The notes beneath the pieces are model-generated. The model was not told where the DNA came from. It was given only the letters and a program-made list of their open reading frames with translations, and did no database searches. 64,000 nucleotides of DNA from Notoacmeibacter ruber (GTDB lineage Bacteria; Pseudomonadota; Alphaproteobacteria; Rhizobiales; Rhizobiaceae), in assembly GCF_003668555.1 (NCBI RefSeq), contig NZ_RCWN01000001.1:2136001-2200000 (forward strand). Reading direction: 5' to 3'. Both the position numbers and the translations under genes were made by a program. This document shows, piece after piece, positions 18,946-27,421 of the stretch. The number at the start of each line of letters is the position of its first letter. The first letter of the stretch is position 1.

Positions 18946-20105
18946 GCCGTCTCCGTGAAGAGTTCGCGGCCGATCAGCATGCGGCGAATTTCGCTGGTGC
19001 CGGCACCGATCTCGTAGAGCTTCGCATCACGCAACAGGCGACCGGTGGGATATTCGTTGATGTAGCCGTTACCGCCCAGCGCCTGAATGGCCTCGAGCGC
19101 GACCTGCGTCGCCTTTTCCGCAGCGTAGAGAATGCAGCCGGCAGCGTCCTTGCGCGTCGTTTCGCCACGGTCGCACGATGCCGCGACGGAATAGACATAG
19201 GCGCGGCAGGCATTCAGCGTGACGTACATATCTGCCACTTTCGATTGCATGAGCTGGAAGGTGCCGATCGGCTGACCGAACTGTTCGCGTTCATGAATAT
19301 AAGGCACGACCACATCGAGGCAGGCCGCCATGATGCCGAGCGGCCCGGCGGCGAGCACCACCCGCTCATAATCGAGCCCGCTCATCAGAACGCGGACGCC
19401 GCCATTCTCCTCGCCGAGAATGTTCTCATAAGGGACTTCGCAATCCTCGAAGACGAGTTCGCAGGTATTGGAGCCGCGCATACCGAGCTTGTCGAGCTTC
19501 TGGGCGGTCGAAAATCCCTTGAAATCCTTTTCGATCAGGAAAGCGGTAATGCCGCGTGGTCCCGCATCCGGCTCGGTCTTGGCGTAGACGACCAGCGTAT
19601 CGGCGTCCGGCCCGTTGGTGATCCACATCTTGTTGCCATTCAGGATAAAGCGGTCATTGCGCTTCTCGGCCTTCAGCTTCATCGAAACGACGTCGGAGCC
19701 GGCACCCGGCTCGCTCATCGCAAGCGCGCCGACATGAGCGCCCGAAATGAGATTGGGCAGATAGTCCTGCTTTTGCTCTTCGCTGCCGTTGCGGTTGATC
19801 TGGTTGACGCAAAGATTGGAGTGGGCGCCATAGGAAAGCCCCACGGAAGCAGAAGCGCGGGAAATCTCTTCCAGTGCGACGCAGTGGGCGAGATAGCCCA
19901 TCTCGACGCCGCCATAGGCTTCCGGCACGGTCACGCCGAGCAAGCCGAGATCCCCCATCTTCCGCCAAAGGTCGGAGGGGAATTCGTTGCTGGAATCAAT
20001 CTCGGCGGCACGCGGCGCGATCTCCTCCGCCGCGAAACGGCGAACCGTCTCGCGAAGCGCGTCGATCTCCTCTCCGAGAGCGAAATTCATGGTCTGGTCG
20101 AACAT
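18942..20105 (-). CDS. liuA: Isovaleryl-CoA dehydrogenase
   Basis: A 387-residue acyl-CoA dehydrogenase. FAD-binding motifs are [18 protein letters not shown] and [19 protein letters not shown]; the C-terminal motif is [32 protein letters not shown]. The catalytic base of isovaleryl-CoA dehydrogenases sits earlier than in other family members, and the corresponding glutamate is visible as E247 in [15 protein letters not shown], which supports the substrate call. It oxidises isovaleryl-CoA to 3-methylcrotonyl-CoA, passing electrons to ETF. Its start codon overlaps the tetR stop by one base (TGATG), making it the first enzyme gene of the operon. Confidence 0.94.
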   Translation of the reverse strand: MFDQTMNFALGEEIDALRETVRRFAAEEIAPRAAEIDSSNEFPSDLWRKMGDLGLLGVTVPEAYGGVEMGYLAHCVALEEISRASASVGLSYGAHSNLCVNQINRNGSEEQKQDYLPNLISGAHVGALAMSEPGAGSDVVSMKLKAEKRNDRFILNGNKMWITNGPDADTLVVYAKTEPDAGPRGITAFLIEKDFKGFSTAQKLDKLGMRGSNTCELVFEDCEVPYENILGEENGGVRVLMSGLDYERVVLAAGPLGIMAACLDVVVPYIHEREQFGQPIGTFQLMQSKVADMYVTLNACRAYVYSVAASCDRGETTRKDAAGCILYAAEKATQVALEAIQALGGNGYINEYPTGRLLRDAKLYEIGAGTSEIRRMLIGRELFTETA

Positions 20106-20743
20106 CAGTCCTCTCCTCCAATGGGGTAATCGATCCCCACACTTTGCAATGTTATCTGTACGTAACTCTCGATGACGTCACGGCGACCGAGACGTCCGCC
20201 TTCCCGGTACCAGACGGTGACACCCGTCATCATGGCGATGAGCGCGCGCGCCTGAACCGCTGCATCCGGCCCGCGAAAGGCGCCGTTTCTCAGCCCCTCG
20301 GCCAACACGTCCCGCAGGACGGCCTCGTAGCGATTGCGCAGGGCATGGACCCGCTCGCGGCCCTCCGGCTCGAGATTTCGGAGTTCCATGTAAGCGATGA
20401 AGACATCGTCTGGCTTGTCGATGTGGTAGCCGACATGGAACCGAACGAAGGCCTGCAGCCTGGCGATCGGGCCGCTTTCTCCCGACAGAGCCTCATCCAG
20501 AGCCAGGATAAGCGTTTCCATATGTTCGATCATCAAGGCGGCGAGCAGATCCTGCTTGCCGGCAAAATGATTGTAGATCGCACCCTGCCGCACACCGACC
20601 GCCTCGGCGATATCGCGCATCGAGACCGCTGCGTAGCCGCGCTCGGCAAAAAGCCGCAGCGCTTCGCGGCGCAACTCATTGCGGGTATCGGGACGGCGTG
20701 TCTTCAACAAAAGCAGCTCACCGGTTAATGAATGATCGTTCAT
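20105..20743 (-). CDS. TetR-family regulator of the leucine-degradation operon
   Basis: A 212-residue TetR-type repressor. The DNA-binding domain covers about residues 20-66 ([47 protein letters not shown]) with the recognition helix in [11 protein letters not shown]. The C-terminal half is the ligand domain and has no diagnostic motif. As the first gene of the ivd-mccB-mccA-hmgL-acs-ech operon it probably senses a branched-chain acyl-CoA and represses itself and the operon. The ATG at 20743 lies inside a perfect dyad (see that entry) and has no Shine-Dalgarno sequence, so the message may be leaderless. The next in-frame alternatives are TTG codons about 11 residues in. Confidence 0.85.
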   Translation of the reverse strand: MNDHSLTGELLLLKTRRPDTRNELRREALRLFAERGYAAVSMRDIAEAVGVRQGAIYNHFAGKQDLLAALMIEHMETLILALDEALSGESGPIARLQAFVRFHVGYHIDKPDDVFIAYMELRNLEPEGRERVHALRNRYEAVLRDVLAEGLRNGAFRGPDAAVQARALIAMMTGVTVWYREGGRLGRRDVIESYVQITLQSVGIDYPIGGED

Positions 20744-20748
20744 TCATT
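20727..20748. promoter_or_regulatory. Operator-like dyad over the tetR start codon
   Basis: Perfect 9-bp arms AATGAATGA (20727-20735) and TCATTCATT (20740-20748) are separated by TCGT. The spacing and length fit a TetR-family operator, and the tetR ATG (20743-20741) lies within the right arm, pointing to autorepression of the operon. The assignment to this regulator is by position. Confidence 0.65.
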
Positions 20749-20815
20749 GCATTTCGCAGGGAGAAATGCAAGCCAGCGGACGTTGAATCCAGATGCTTGG
20801 GCAATGTGAAACGGG

Positions 20816-21559
20816 TCAGCCCGCCAACCAGACCACCGGGCTGGCAAAGACATATCCCGCTCCGTAAACGGTCCGGATGAAGTTCGGGCTCTTGGGATTG
20901 TCGTTGAGTTTCTTGCGAAGGCGCGAGACACGCACATCCACGCTCCGGTCGAATGGCTCTTCACCGCTTGCAAAAAGGCATTCGAGCAGAAAGTCGCGGG
21001 TAATCACCCGCCCGGACGCATTGAGAAATGCTTTCAGAATTTCCGCATCGGCGTTCGAAAGAGACTGGACCACGCCATCCGGGCCGGTCAGTTCATAACG
21101 TGTGAAGTCGCACCGCCAGCCGGAAAACTCAGCAATTCGCTCTCGGTCGGCCTGGTTGGCAGGGGCTTTCGCCAGTTGAGCCGACTGACGCGAACGGCGC
21201 AGCACGCTTCGCACACGGGCGACCAGTTCTGCCGGTTCGACAGGCTTTGGCAGATAATCATCCGCTCCCTGTTCCAATCCCTTGAGCCGATCGTCCAGCG
21301 TGCCCCGTCCGCTGACGACGACGGTCGGAACGCCGGCATCGCCAAGGCGGTTACCGAGCACCGATAGTCCGTCGCCATCGGGCAGACCGAGATCGATGAT
21401 GCAAAGTGAAGGCGCTCGCTGCTCCAACGCCGCGCGAAAATCCGATAGCCGCTGAAAATAAGAGACGGCCATGCCGGCAGCTTCCAGCTCCCGTCGGAAG
21501 ACCGCGGCAAGGTCCCGCTCGTCTTCCAGCAGATAGATCAGATCCTGTTCACTCATCAA
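20816..21559 (-). CDS. OmpR/PhoB-family response regulator
   Basis: A 247-residue two-component regulator. The receiver domain (residues 5-120) has the acidic pair LEDERD (E12, D13), the phosphoacceptor D56 in CIIDLGLPDGDG and the conserved lysine in DYLPKPVEP. The C-terminal winged helix (about residues 150-240) contains LSNADAEILKAFLNASGRVITRDFLL and DVRVSRLRKKL, with the ending FIRTVYGAGYVFA typical of OmpR proteins. Its start overlaps the end of the histidine kinase gene by 4 bases, so the two form a pair. Target genes are probably the divergent transporter and CoA-ligase cluster or the downstream liu operon; this is inferred from location only. Confidence 0.92.
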   Translation of the reverse strand: MMSEQDLIYLLEDERDLAAVFRRELEAAGMAVSYFQRLSDFRAALEQRAPSLCIIDLGLPDGDGLSVLGNRLGDAGVPTVVVSGRGTLDDRLKGLEQGADDYLPKPVEPAELVARVRSVLRRSRQSAQLAKAPANQADRERIAEFSGWRCDFTRYELTGPDGVVQSLSNADAEILKAFLNASGRVITRDFLLECLFASGEEPFDRSVDVRVSRLRKKLNDNPKSPNFIRTVYGAGYVFASPVVWLAG

Positions 21560-23502
21560 TCCACACTCCGGTCGGCACCGGCTCTTTCATGCTCGATGAA
21601 CGAGGCCGCCACGGCAAGACTCGATGCTATGGCCGCCGCATCCACCGGCTTGTGCGCAATCGGCACACCGGCGGGCAGTCGTCCATCCTTGGCTTCCGCG
21701 CCATAGCCGGAGAGAAGCGTCACAGGCAAATTCGGCCAGTTCCGACGAACGGCACCGGCCAGCTCTATACCGCCCATCACGGGCATCGACACGTCGGACA
21801 CCACCGCCGCTATTCCCGGCACGCTCTCCAGAAGTTCCAGCGCCTCCGCTCCATTATCGGCTTCGAGGATATGCGCGCCCGAGGCCACCAAGTCGCGCCG
21901 CAGAACATGGCGCACGGCATCCTCATCGTCGACGAGAAGAAGGAGTTTGCCCGAGAGGGCAAATGTCTGACTGGTCACGATGGAGCCATCGACAAGAGCA
22001 CTGACGCCATCTTCGACCAACGAATTGGCGGCCGGCAGATCCAGCGTGAATACGGTCCCCTGCCCCGTCGCGCTTTCGACTGAAATTGCCCCACCTGAAT
22101 CGGTAACGAACCCCTGCACCATGGTGAGGCCGAGACCGCTTCGTTCCCCACCCGGCTTGGTCGAATAGAAGGGTTCGAAGATCCGCGTACGCTGCTCCTC
22201 ATCCATGCCTTTGCCATCATCGGCGACGACGATCTGAACCGTATCGCCCGCTCCGTTGCGCGCACTGATGGTGATCGTGCCATGACCGTCGATCGCATCG
22301 GCAGCATTAATGACAAGATTGATGAGGCTGGTTTCCAGGAGCGCTGGATCGGCATAGGCATGAGGTTCCTCATGGCTGCTTTGCAGAACCAGTTCCACAT
22401 CTTCGCCGAGCGAGGGGCGGACAAGATCGGTGACCGTTCGGATTGAGTCATTCAGATCGACCCGCATGGGAGAGAGCGGCTGGCGTCTGGCGACGGCGAG
22501 AAGACGGCGCATCAGATCCGCCCCCCGCCTTGTCGCGCGGATCGCCGGCTCCACCATCTCACGACGCAGTTCGTCGTTCTCGATCCGGTCGGCGAGCGGC
22601 TTCAGATTACCGAGAATGATGGTCAGAAGATTGTTGAAGTCGTGCGCGATGCCGGAAGAAAGCTGACCGAGCGTTTCCATCTTTTGCGCCTGAGCCAGCG
22701 CTGCGGCAGCCATCTTTTCCCGGGTGATGTTCACGGTCAGCACGTAGAAGCCGTTCACCGTATCGTCAGGCGCCCTGTCGGGCCTGAGAAATGTGCGCGT
22801 TTCCAGTGTTCTGCCGTCCGGAAAGTGGATCGGTATGTCGAATGTCTGCGCTTCGCCGCGCGATGCACGGGCGAAAAAGGGACGCACGCGCTGCCAGGTC
22901 TCCGTCGAGAGAACCTCGTTCTCCTGCTTTCCAACCAGATCATCGGGATCGCGCTGGTAGGCCCGCGCGAAACGCCTGTTCACGAATTGAAAGGCGCCAC
23001 TCCGATCCAGGTAAGCGATACCGGCGGGCACCTCATTGGCCATGAGGCGCAGGCGCTCCTCGCTCTGCCGCAATTCTTCGGTGCGTTTGAGAATGCGCCG
23101 TTCCAGCTCCAGTTCCCGGCGCCGCTGAAGCGTGATGTCAGAGTAAAGCGTTGCGAAACCGCCGCCCGGCAGCGGCCAACCCGACACATTCAGCACCACG
23201 CCATTTGGCCGAACGCGCTCAAGGGTGTGACTGCGGAACAGACGCGCCGTACGAACCCGCTCCGCTACCATCGCCTCCACCTCGCCAGCACCATATTCTC
23301 CGCGCATGGCGTTCCAGCGTATCAGCGCTTCGAATGGTGTGCCCGGCCGCGTCAATTCCTCTGGGAGACCGAGTAGATCCGACGCCCGTTCATTGACAAA
23401 GACCAGCTTGAGATCAGCGTTGAACAGGGTCAGCCCCTGATCGATCCGGTTCAGACCGTCTTTCAGCATGTCGAGCGTATCGGGCATGAATTCCGCCGTC
23501 AT
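21556..23502 (-). CDS. PAS-containing hybrid sensor histidine kinase
   Basis: A 648-residue kinase from the ATG at 23502; AGGAGGGAAGG lies just upstream, so the GTG six codons earlier is less likely. There are no clear membrane spans, so it is cytoplasmic. The order is PAS-like domain (about 10-125, GLNRIDQGLTLFNADLKLVFVN), short coiled linker (127-150), second PAS (150-262, VPAGIAYLDRSGAFQFVNRRF), HisKA with the phosphoacceptor H287 in SSGIAHDFNNLL, HATPase (NLVINAADAI, FEPFYSTKPGGERSGLGL) and a C-terminal receiver with VVSDVSMPVMGG. It would phosphorylate the adjacent response regulator. The ligand is unknown; PAS domains suggest an internal small molecule or redox signal. Confidence 0.9.
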   Translation of the reverse strand: MTAEFMPDTLDMLKDGLNRIDQGLTLFNADLKLVFVNERASDLLGLPEELTRPGTPFEALIRWNAMRGEYGAGEVEAMVAERVRTARLFRSHTLERVRPNGVVLNVSGWPLPGGGFATLYSDITLQRRRELELERRILKRTEELRQSEERLRLMANEVPAGIAYLDRSGAFQFVNRRFARAYQRDPDDLVGKQENEVLSTETWQRVRPFFARASRGEAQTFDIPIHFPDGRTLETRTFLRPDRAPDDTVNGFYVLTVNITREKMAAAALAQAQKMETLGQLSSGIAHDFNNLLTIILGNLKPLADRIENDELRREMVEPAIRATRRGADLMRRLLAVARRQPLSPMRVDLNDSIRTVTDLVRPSLGEDVELVLQSSHEEPHAYADPALLETSLINLVINAADAIDGHGTITISARNGAGDTVQIVVADDGKGMDEEQRTRIFEPFYSTKPGGERSGLGLTMVQGFVTDSGGAISVESATGQGTVFTLDLPAANSLVEDGVSALVDGSIVTSQTFALSGKLLLLVDDEDAVRHVLRRDLVASGAHILEADNGAEALELLESVPGIAAVVSDVSMPVMGGIELAGAVRRNWPNLPVTLLSGYGAEAKDGRLPAGVPIAHKPVDAAAIASSLAVAASFIEHERAGADRSVD

Positions 23503-23593
23503 GACGCCTTCCCTCCTCACGTCAGAGAAGCGAAACTGCCAGCGCTGGCAAGGATTGGCAAAGCCAAATCACTGTGAAACGGAACTTTGACGG

Positions 23594-23628
23594 GAAATGT
23601 TTCGGTCGCAAAACTCTTGAAACATTTC
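23594..23628. promoter_or_regulatory. Twin GAAA-NN-TTTC dyads in the kinase/transporter divergent region
   Basis: GAAATGTTTC (23594-23603) and GAAACATTTC (23619-23628) are exact inverted copies of one another, and each is itself a GAAA-NN-TTTC dyad. Their centres are 25 bp apart. They lie between the divergent histidine kinase and LivG genes and are candidate sites for the adjacent response regulator. Confidence 0.5.
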
Positions 23629-23662
23629 TCTCCGAATTAGAGCCTCGGCTTTGGGAGGAGCT

Positions 23663-23686
23663 GCCGGCGGGCAAACGCCCGCCGGC
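23663..23686 (+). other. Strong hairpin in the livG leader
   Basis: Perfect 10-bp arms GCCGGCGGGC and GCCCGCCGGC enclose the loop AAAC, 25 bases upstream of the probable TTG start of livG. No T run follows. It could protect the 5' end of the message or regulate early elongation. Confidence 0.55.
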
Positions 23687-23711
23687 GGACATGCCGATGG
23701 GAGGATTCTGC

Positions 23712-24539
23712 TTGGCAGATCAGGAAAACACGCTTTTGCGCGTTGACGGCGTCTCGCTGCAGTTCGGCGGCGTGAAGGCGCTGAGCGACGTTTCGTTCGA
23801 TGTAAAAAAGGGAGAGCTGTTCTCCCTGATCGGACCGAACGGCGCTGGCAAGACATCGATGCTCAACTGCATTTCGGGTCGCTATCGCCCCACCGAGGGA
23901 AAGATCGAATGGCGCGGTGACAACCTGCTGAAACATTCGATCAATGACCGGGCGAAACTCGGCATCGGCCGCACCTTCCAGAATCTCGCGCTCTTCGGAC
24001 ATATGAGCGTCCTCGACAACATTCTGGTTGGCCGCCACCATCGGCTGAAGAACAATTTCCTGACAGGCATGGCCTATTGGGTCGGCGGCGCCCGGCGTGA
24101 AGAGCTGGCCGAGCGGCGCTTCGTCGAAACCATCATCGACTTTCTGGAAATCCAGCACGTGCGGAACGAGCCGGCAGGAACCCTTTCCTATGGCCTTCGC
24201 AAACGCGTCGAACTGGCACGCGCCGTCGCGATCGATCCCGAACTGATCCTTCTCGATGAGCCGATGGCGGGCATGAACCTCGAAGAGAAAGAGGACATGG
24301 CCCGTTTCATCATCGCCCTGCGCGAAGAATTCGCCATGACCATCATGATGATCGAGCACGATATGGGCGTGGTCGTCGATCTCTCCGACCGCGTTGCGGT
24401 GCTGGATTTCGGGCGTGTCATCGCCGCCGGCCAGCCTGAGGAAGTGCTCGCCGACGAACATGTGAAGAAGGCCTATCTCGGCGAGGAGGATGAGGTGCTC
24501 GATGCTCTTGCCGACGAACAGGAAAGGGAAATCGCATGA
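23712..24539 (+). CDS. livG: Branched-chain-type ABC transporter ATP-binding protein (LivG-like)
   Basis: A 275-residue ATPase of the hydrophobic amino acid uptake family. I place the start at the TTG at 23712 because GGGAGG is 8 bases upstream and family similarity starts there; the longer open frame would run through the leader hairpin. Walker A is GPNGAGKT (41-48), the signature region is LSYGLRKRVELARA and Walker B is LILLDEPMAGMNLEE, with the LivG-type C-terminus VLDFGRVIAAGQPEEV. The segment AYLGEEDEVLDAL ends it. It overlaps the following CoA-ligase gene as ATGA, an unusual insertion of an enzyme gene into a transporter operon. Confidence 0.88.
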   Translation: MADQENTLLRVDGVSLQFGGVKALSDVSFDVKKGELFSLIGPNGAGKTSMLNCISGRYRPTEGKIEWRGDNLLKHSINDRAKLGIGRTFQNLALFGHMSVLDNILVGRHHRLKNNFLTGMAYWVGGARREELAERRFVETIIDFLEIQHVRNEPAGTLSYGLRKRVELARAVAIDPELILLDEPMAGMNLEEKEDMARFIIALREEFAMTIMMIEHDMGVVVDLSDRVAVLDFGRVIAAGQPEEVLADEHVKKAYLGEEDEVLDALADEQEREIA

Positions 24540-26527
24540 CAGAAAAACGTCTGACGATTTCCGGCAGCGAGATCGGCTGGCCCGAGGCATCCGAGGATAT
24601 CCGGGAAGCCGGCCAACTGAAGACCTTGCCGAAGCTCCTTCGCCGCAATGCCGAGCGCTTTCCGAAGGCGATCGCCCAGCGCGAAAAGGAATTCGGCATC
24701 TGGATCAGCTATGACTGGGCCGAGGTCGAAGGCCATATTTCGAAAATGGCCGCCGCATTCCGCGATATAGGCGTCGGCCAGGGCGATGTGGTGGCCTTGA
24801 TCGGCGATAATCGCCCGGAATGGGTATGGGGCGAAGTGGCTGCCCATGCGTGCCGTGCCATGAGCCTCGGCATCTACCGGGACGCACTGGAAGACGAGAT
24901 CCGCTATCTGGTGGACTACGCCAAGCCGAAGGTCATCATCGCGGAAGACGAGGAGCAGGTCGACAAGCTGCTCGAGCTTGGTGACACGATCCCGAGCATC
25001 AAGGCCATCGTCTACACCGACGACCGCGGCATGAGGAAATATGAAGATCCGCGGCTGATCTCGATCGAGGCACTTGAAGAGCGCGGCAAGGCCGTCCTGG
25101 ACAAGGAAGCCGGGCTCTGGAGCCGCATGGTGGAAGAGACCGATGGCGCCGACGTCGCCATTTTGTGCACCACCTCCGGCACCACATCGAATCCCAAATT
25201 GGCGGAGTGGACCGGCAACGCCTTCATCGGCCACGCCGTGACCTATCTTCGCGCCGACCCGCGCGGCCCGGAAGACGAATACGTCGCGGTTCTGCCGCTC
25301 TCCTGGGTGATGGAGCAGATGTATTCCGTTGCATGGAACTTCCTGGCGCGGATGAAGGTGAACTTCCCCGAGGAAGAAGAGACCATGATGGCCGATCTGC
25401 GCGAGATCGGGCCGACCTTTGTGCTTCTTTCGCCGCGCGCATGGGAATCGGTGGCTGCCGATATTCGCGCCCGCATCATGGATGCGCGTCCCTGGAAGCG
25501 CCGCATCTACAACTGGGGCGTGTCGCGCGGCATGAAAGCCATGGAAGGCGGCGAAAGATCCTCTGCTGCCGAATGGTTTCTTTTCCGCCATCTGCGGGAC
25601 CGGCTGGGCTTTTCGCGGCTGAAATCTGCGGCCACTGGCGGCGCCGCCATGGGGCCGGAAACGTTCCGGTTCTTTCAGGCAATGGGACTGCCGCTCAAGC
25701 AGCTTTACGGCCAGACCGAAGCGCTCGGCGCCCACACCGTCCACCAGGCGGGGCATGTCGACTATGAAACCGTCGGATTCCCGATGCCCGGCTGTACACT
25801 GACCATTCGTGACCCCGATTCCGAAGGCTTGGGCGAGGTGCTGGTGCGCCATCCGCACATGATGAGCGGCTACTACAAGAATCCGGAAGCCTCCGCGGAG
25901 AGCTTTTCAGAGGACGGGTGGTTCGAAACCGGCGATGCCGGCTACCTGACCGAAAAAGGTCATCTCGTCGTGATCGACCGCATCAAGGATCTGGCGACAA
26001 CATCACGCGGCGTGCGTTTCTCACCGCAGTTCATCGAGAACAAGCTCAAATTTTCGACCTATGTCGCCGAGGCTGTCATTCTCGGCAAGGACCGGCCTTA
26101 TCTCGCAGCGATGATCTGCATCCGCTATCCGATTCTCGCCAAATGGGCCGAGGAACGACGGATCTCGTTCACGACCTATTCCGATCTCGCCTCCCGGCCG
26201 GAGGTCTATGCGCTGCTTCGCGAGGAGGTCGAACGCGTCAACGCAACGCTTCCGAAGCAGCAACGCATCACGAAATTCCTTCTTCTCTACAAGGAACTGG
26301 ATGCCGATGACGGCGAACTGACCCGCACGAAGAAGGTCCGCCGCAGCGTCATCGCGGAAAAATACGAGGGCATTATCGAGCGCATCTATTCGGGCTCCGA
26401 TCATGTCGACATCGACACGGTCATCAACTTCCAGGACGGCAGCAAGCAGCGCATCGTCACGACGCTGGCGATCGAAACGCTTGAAAACGCCCCGGACGCA
26501 CAACCGACGGAGAGCCAGGCAGCATGA
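24536..26527 (+). CDS. AMP-dependent acyl-CoA synthetase (long-chain FadD/FAA type) within transporter operon
   Basis: A 663-residue ligase with the layout of long-chain acyl-CoA synthetases. The phosphate loop reads CTTSGTTSNPKL, differing from the usual TSGTTGxPKG at two glycines. Later motifs are canonical: LKQLYGQTEALG, GWFETGDAGYLTEKGHLVVIDRIKDLATTSRG and LTRTKKVRRSVI with the C-terminal lysines. It has no signal peptide or membrane span. Overlaps with livG (4 bases) and livH (4 bases) mean it is translated with the transporter, which suggests that it activates the imported acid to its CoA thioester at the membrane, a vectorial uptake. The substrate (fatty, branched or aromatic acid) is not readable from sequence. 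Confidence 0.87.
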   Translation: MTEKRLTISGSEIGWPEASEDIREAGQLKTLPKLLRRNAERFPKAIAQREKEFGIWISYDWAEVEGHISKMAAAFRDIGVGQGDVVALIGDNRPEWVWGEVAAHACRAMSLGIYRDALEDEIRYLVDYAKPKVIIAEDEEQVDKLLELGDTIPSIKAIVYTDDRGMRKYEDPRLISIEALEERGKAVLDKEAGLWSRMVEETDGADVAILCTTSGTTSNPKLAEWTGNAFIGHAVTYLRADPRGPEDEYVAVLPLSWVMEQMYSVAWNFLARMKVNFPEEEETMMADLREIGPTFVLLSPRAWESVAADIRARIMDARPWKRRIYNWGVSRGMKAMEGGERSSAAEWFLFRHLRDRLGFSRLKSAATGGAAMGPETFRFFQAMGLPLKQLYGQTEALGAHTVHQAGHVDYETVGFPMPGCTLTIRDPDSEGLGEVLVRHPHMMSGYYKNPEASAESFSEDGWFETGDAGYLTEKGHLVVIDRIKDLATTSRGVRFSPQFIENKLKFSTYVAEAVILGKDRPYLAAMICIRYPILAKWAEERRISFTTYSDLASRPEVYALLREEVERVNATLPKQQRITKFLLLYKELDADDGELTRTKKVRRSVIAEKYEGIIERIYSGSDHVDIDTVINFQDGSKQRIVTTLAIETLENAPDAQPTESQAA

Positions 26528-27417
26528 ACACCTCACTTCTCGTCCAGCTTCTGGTGAACGGCGCCATTGTCGGCATGCTCTACGGCATCGTCGCCATGTG
26601 CTTCGTGCTCATCTACAAATCGACACAGGTCGTGAACTTCGCCCAGGGCGAATTCGTGGTCCTTGGCGCATGGGTCTGTCTGTCCCTCGTCGTCTCCATG
26701 GGCCTGCCCTTCTGGCTCGCCTTTCTCTTTTCGCTCGTGTTCATGATGCTGTTCGGCATTCTGGTTCAGGTCGTCCTGTTACGACCGTTGGTCGGTGAAC
26801 CGGTCATTTCGGTCATCATGGCAACGATCGGCCTGTCGATCTTCATGCGGTCGACCATGAACTGGATCTTCGGCAACAATGCCGTCCGCTTTCCGCAGGT
26901 CTTCGATACCGCAACGGTCCAGATTGCGGGCCTCAATGTCGAGACCGCCTACATTATGAGCTTGGTGCTCTCACTATTCGTGATGGGTCTCTTCTTCTGG
27001 TTCTTCCAGTATTCGCGCTGGGGACTGGCGATGCGCGCCACCGCCTGGAACCAGCAGATCGCTCAATCGCTCGGTATCTCGGTCGGACGGGTCTTCGCAA
27101 TGGCTTGGGCCATCTCGGCGGTCGTCTCGGGCATCGCCGGCGTGGTCATCGGCCTCGTCTCGGCCGTCTCCAACTCACTCGCCATCATCGGCATCAAGGT
27201 CTTCCCGGCCGTGATCGTTGGCGGTCTGGACTCCATTGTCGGCGCGATTATCGGCGGCCTGACGATCGGCATTCTGGAAAACCTCGCCGAGTTCGTCGAC
27301 GGTCAGTACCTCCATGTCGGCAACATGTACTCCGTGGCGCCTTTCTACGTCCTTCTCATCATCCTGATGATCAAGCCTTACGGCCTGTTCGGCACACCCG
27401 ATATCGAGCGAGTGTAA
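26524..27417 (+). CDS. livH: Branched-chain-type ABC transporter permease (LivH-like)
   Basis: A 297-residue inner-membrane permease with about eight hydrophobic segments. It opens with LLVQLLVNGAIVGMLYGIVAMCFVLIYKSTQVVNFAQGEF, the LivH pattern in which a conserved NFAQGEF follows span 1. The segment MRATAWNQQIAQSLGISVGRVF is the ATPase contact loop. IVGGLDSIVGAIIGGLTIGILEN near the end is also typical. It begins inside the last codons of the acyl-CoA synthetase gene and is 4 bases from livM. The ligand of the whole transporter is unknown despite the Liv name. Confidence 0.9.
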   Translation: MNTSLLVQLLVNGAIVGMLYGIVAMCFVLIYKSTQVVNFAQGEFVVLGAWVCLSLVVSMGLPFWLAFLFSLVFMMLFGILVQVVLLRPLVGEPVISVIMATIGLSIFMRSTMNWIFGNNAVRFPQVFDTATVQIAGLNVETAYIMSLVLSLFVMGLFFWFFQYSRWGLAMRATAWNQQIAQSLGISVGRVFAMAWAISAVVSGIAGVVIGLVSAVSNSLAIIGIKVFPAVIVGGLDSIVGAIIGGLTIGILENLAEFVDGQYLHVGNMYSVAPFYVLLIILMIKPYGLFGTPDIERV

Positions 27418-27421
27418 ACTG

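Noticed and set aside
23574..23711. Upstream in-frame extension of livG
   Set aside because: It crosses the paired dyads and leader hairpin, adds no family sequence, and a TTG with a good Shine-Dalgarno sequence lies downstream.
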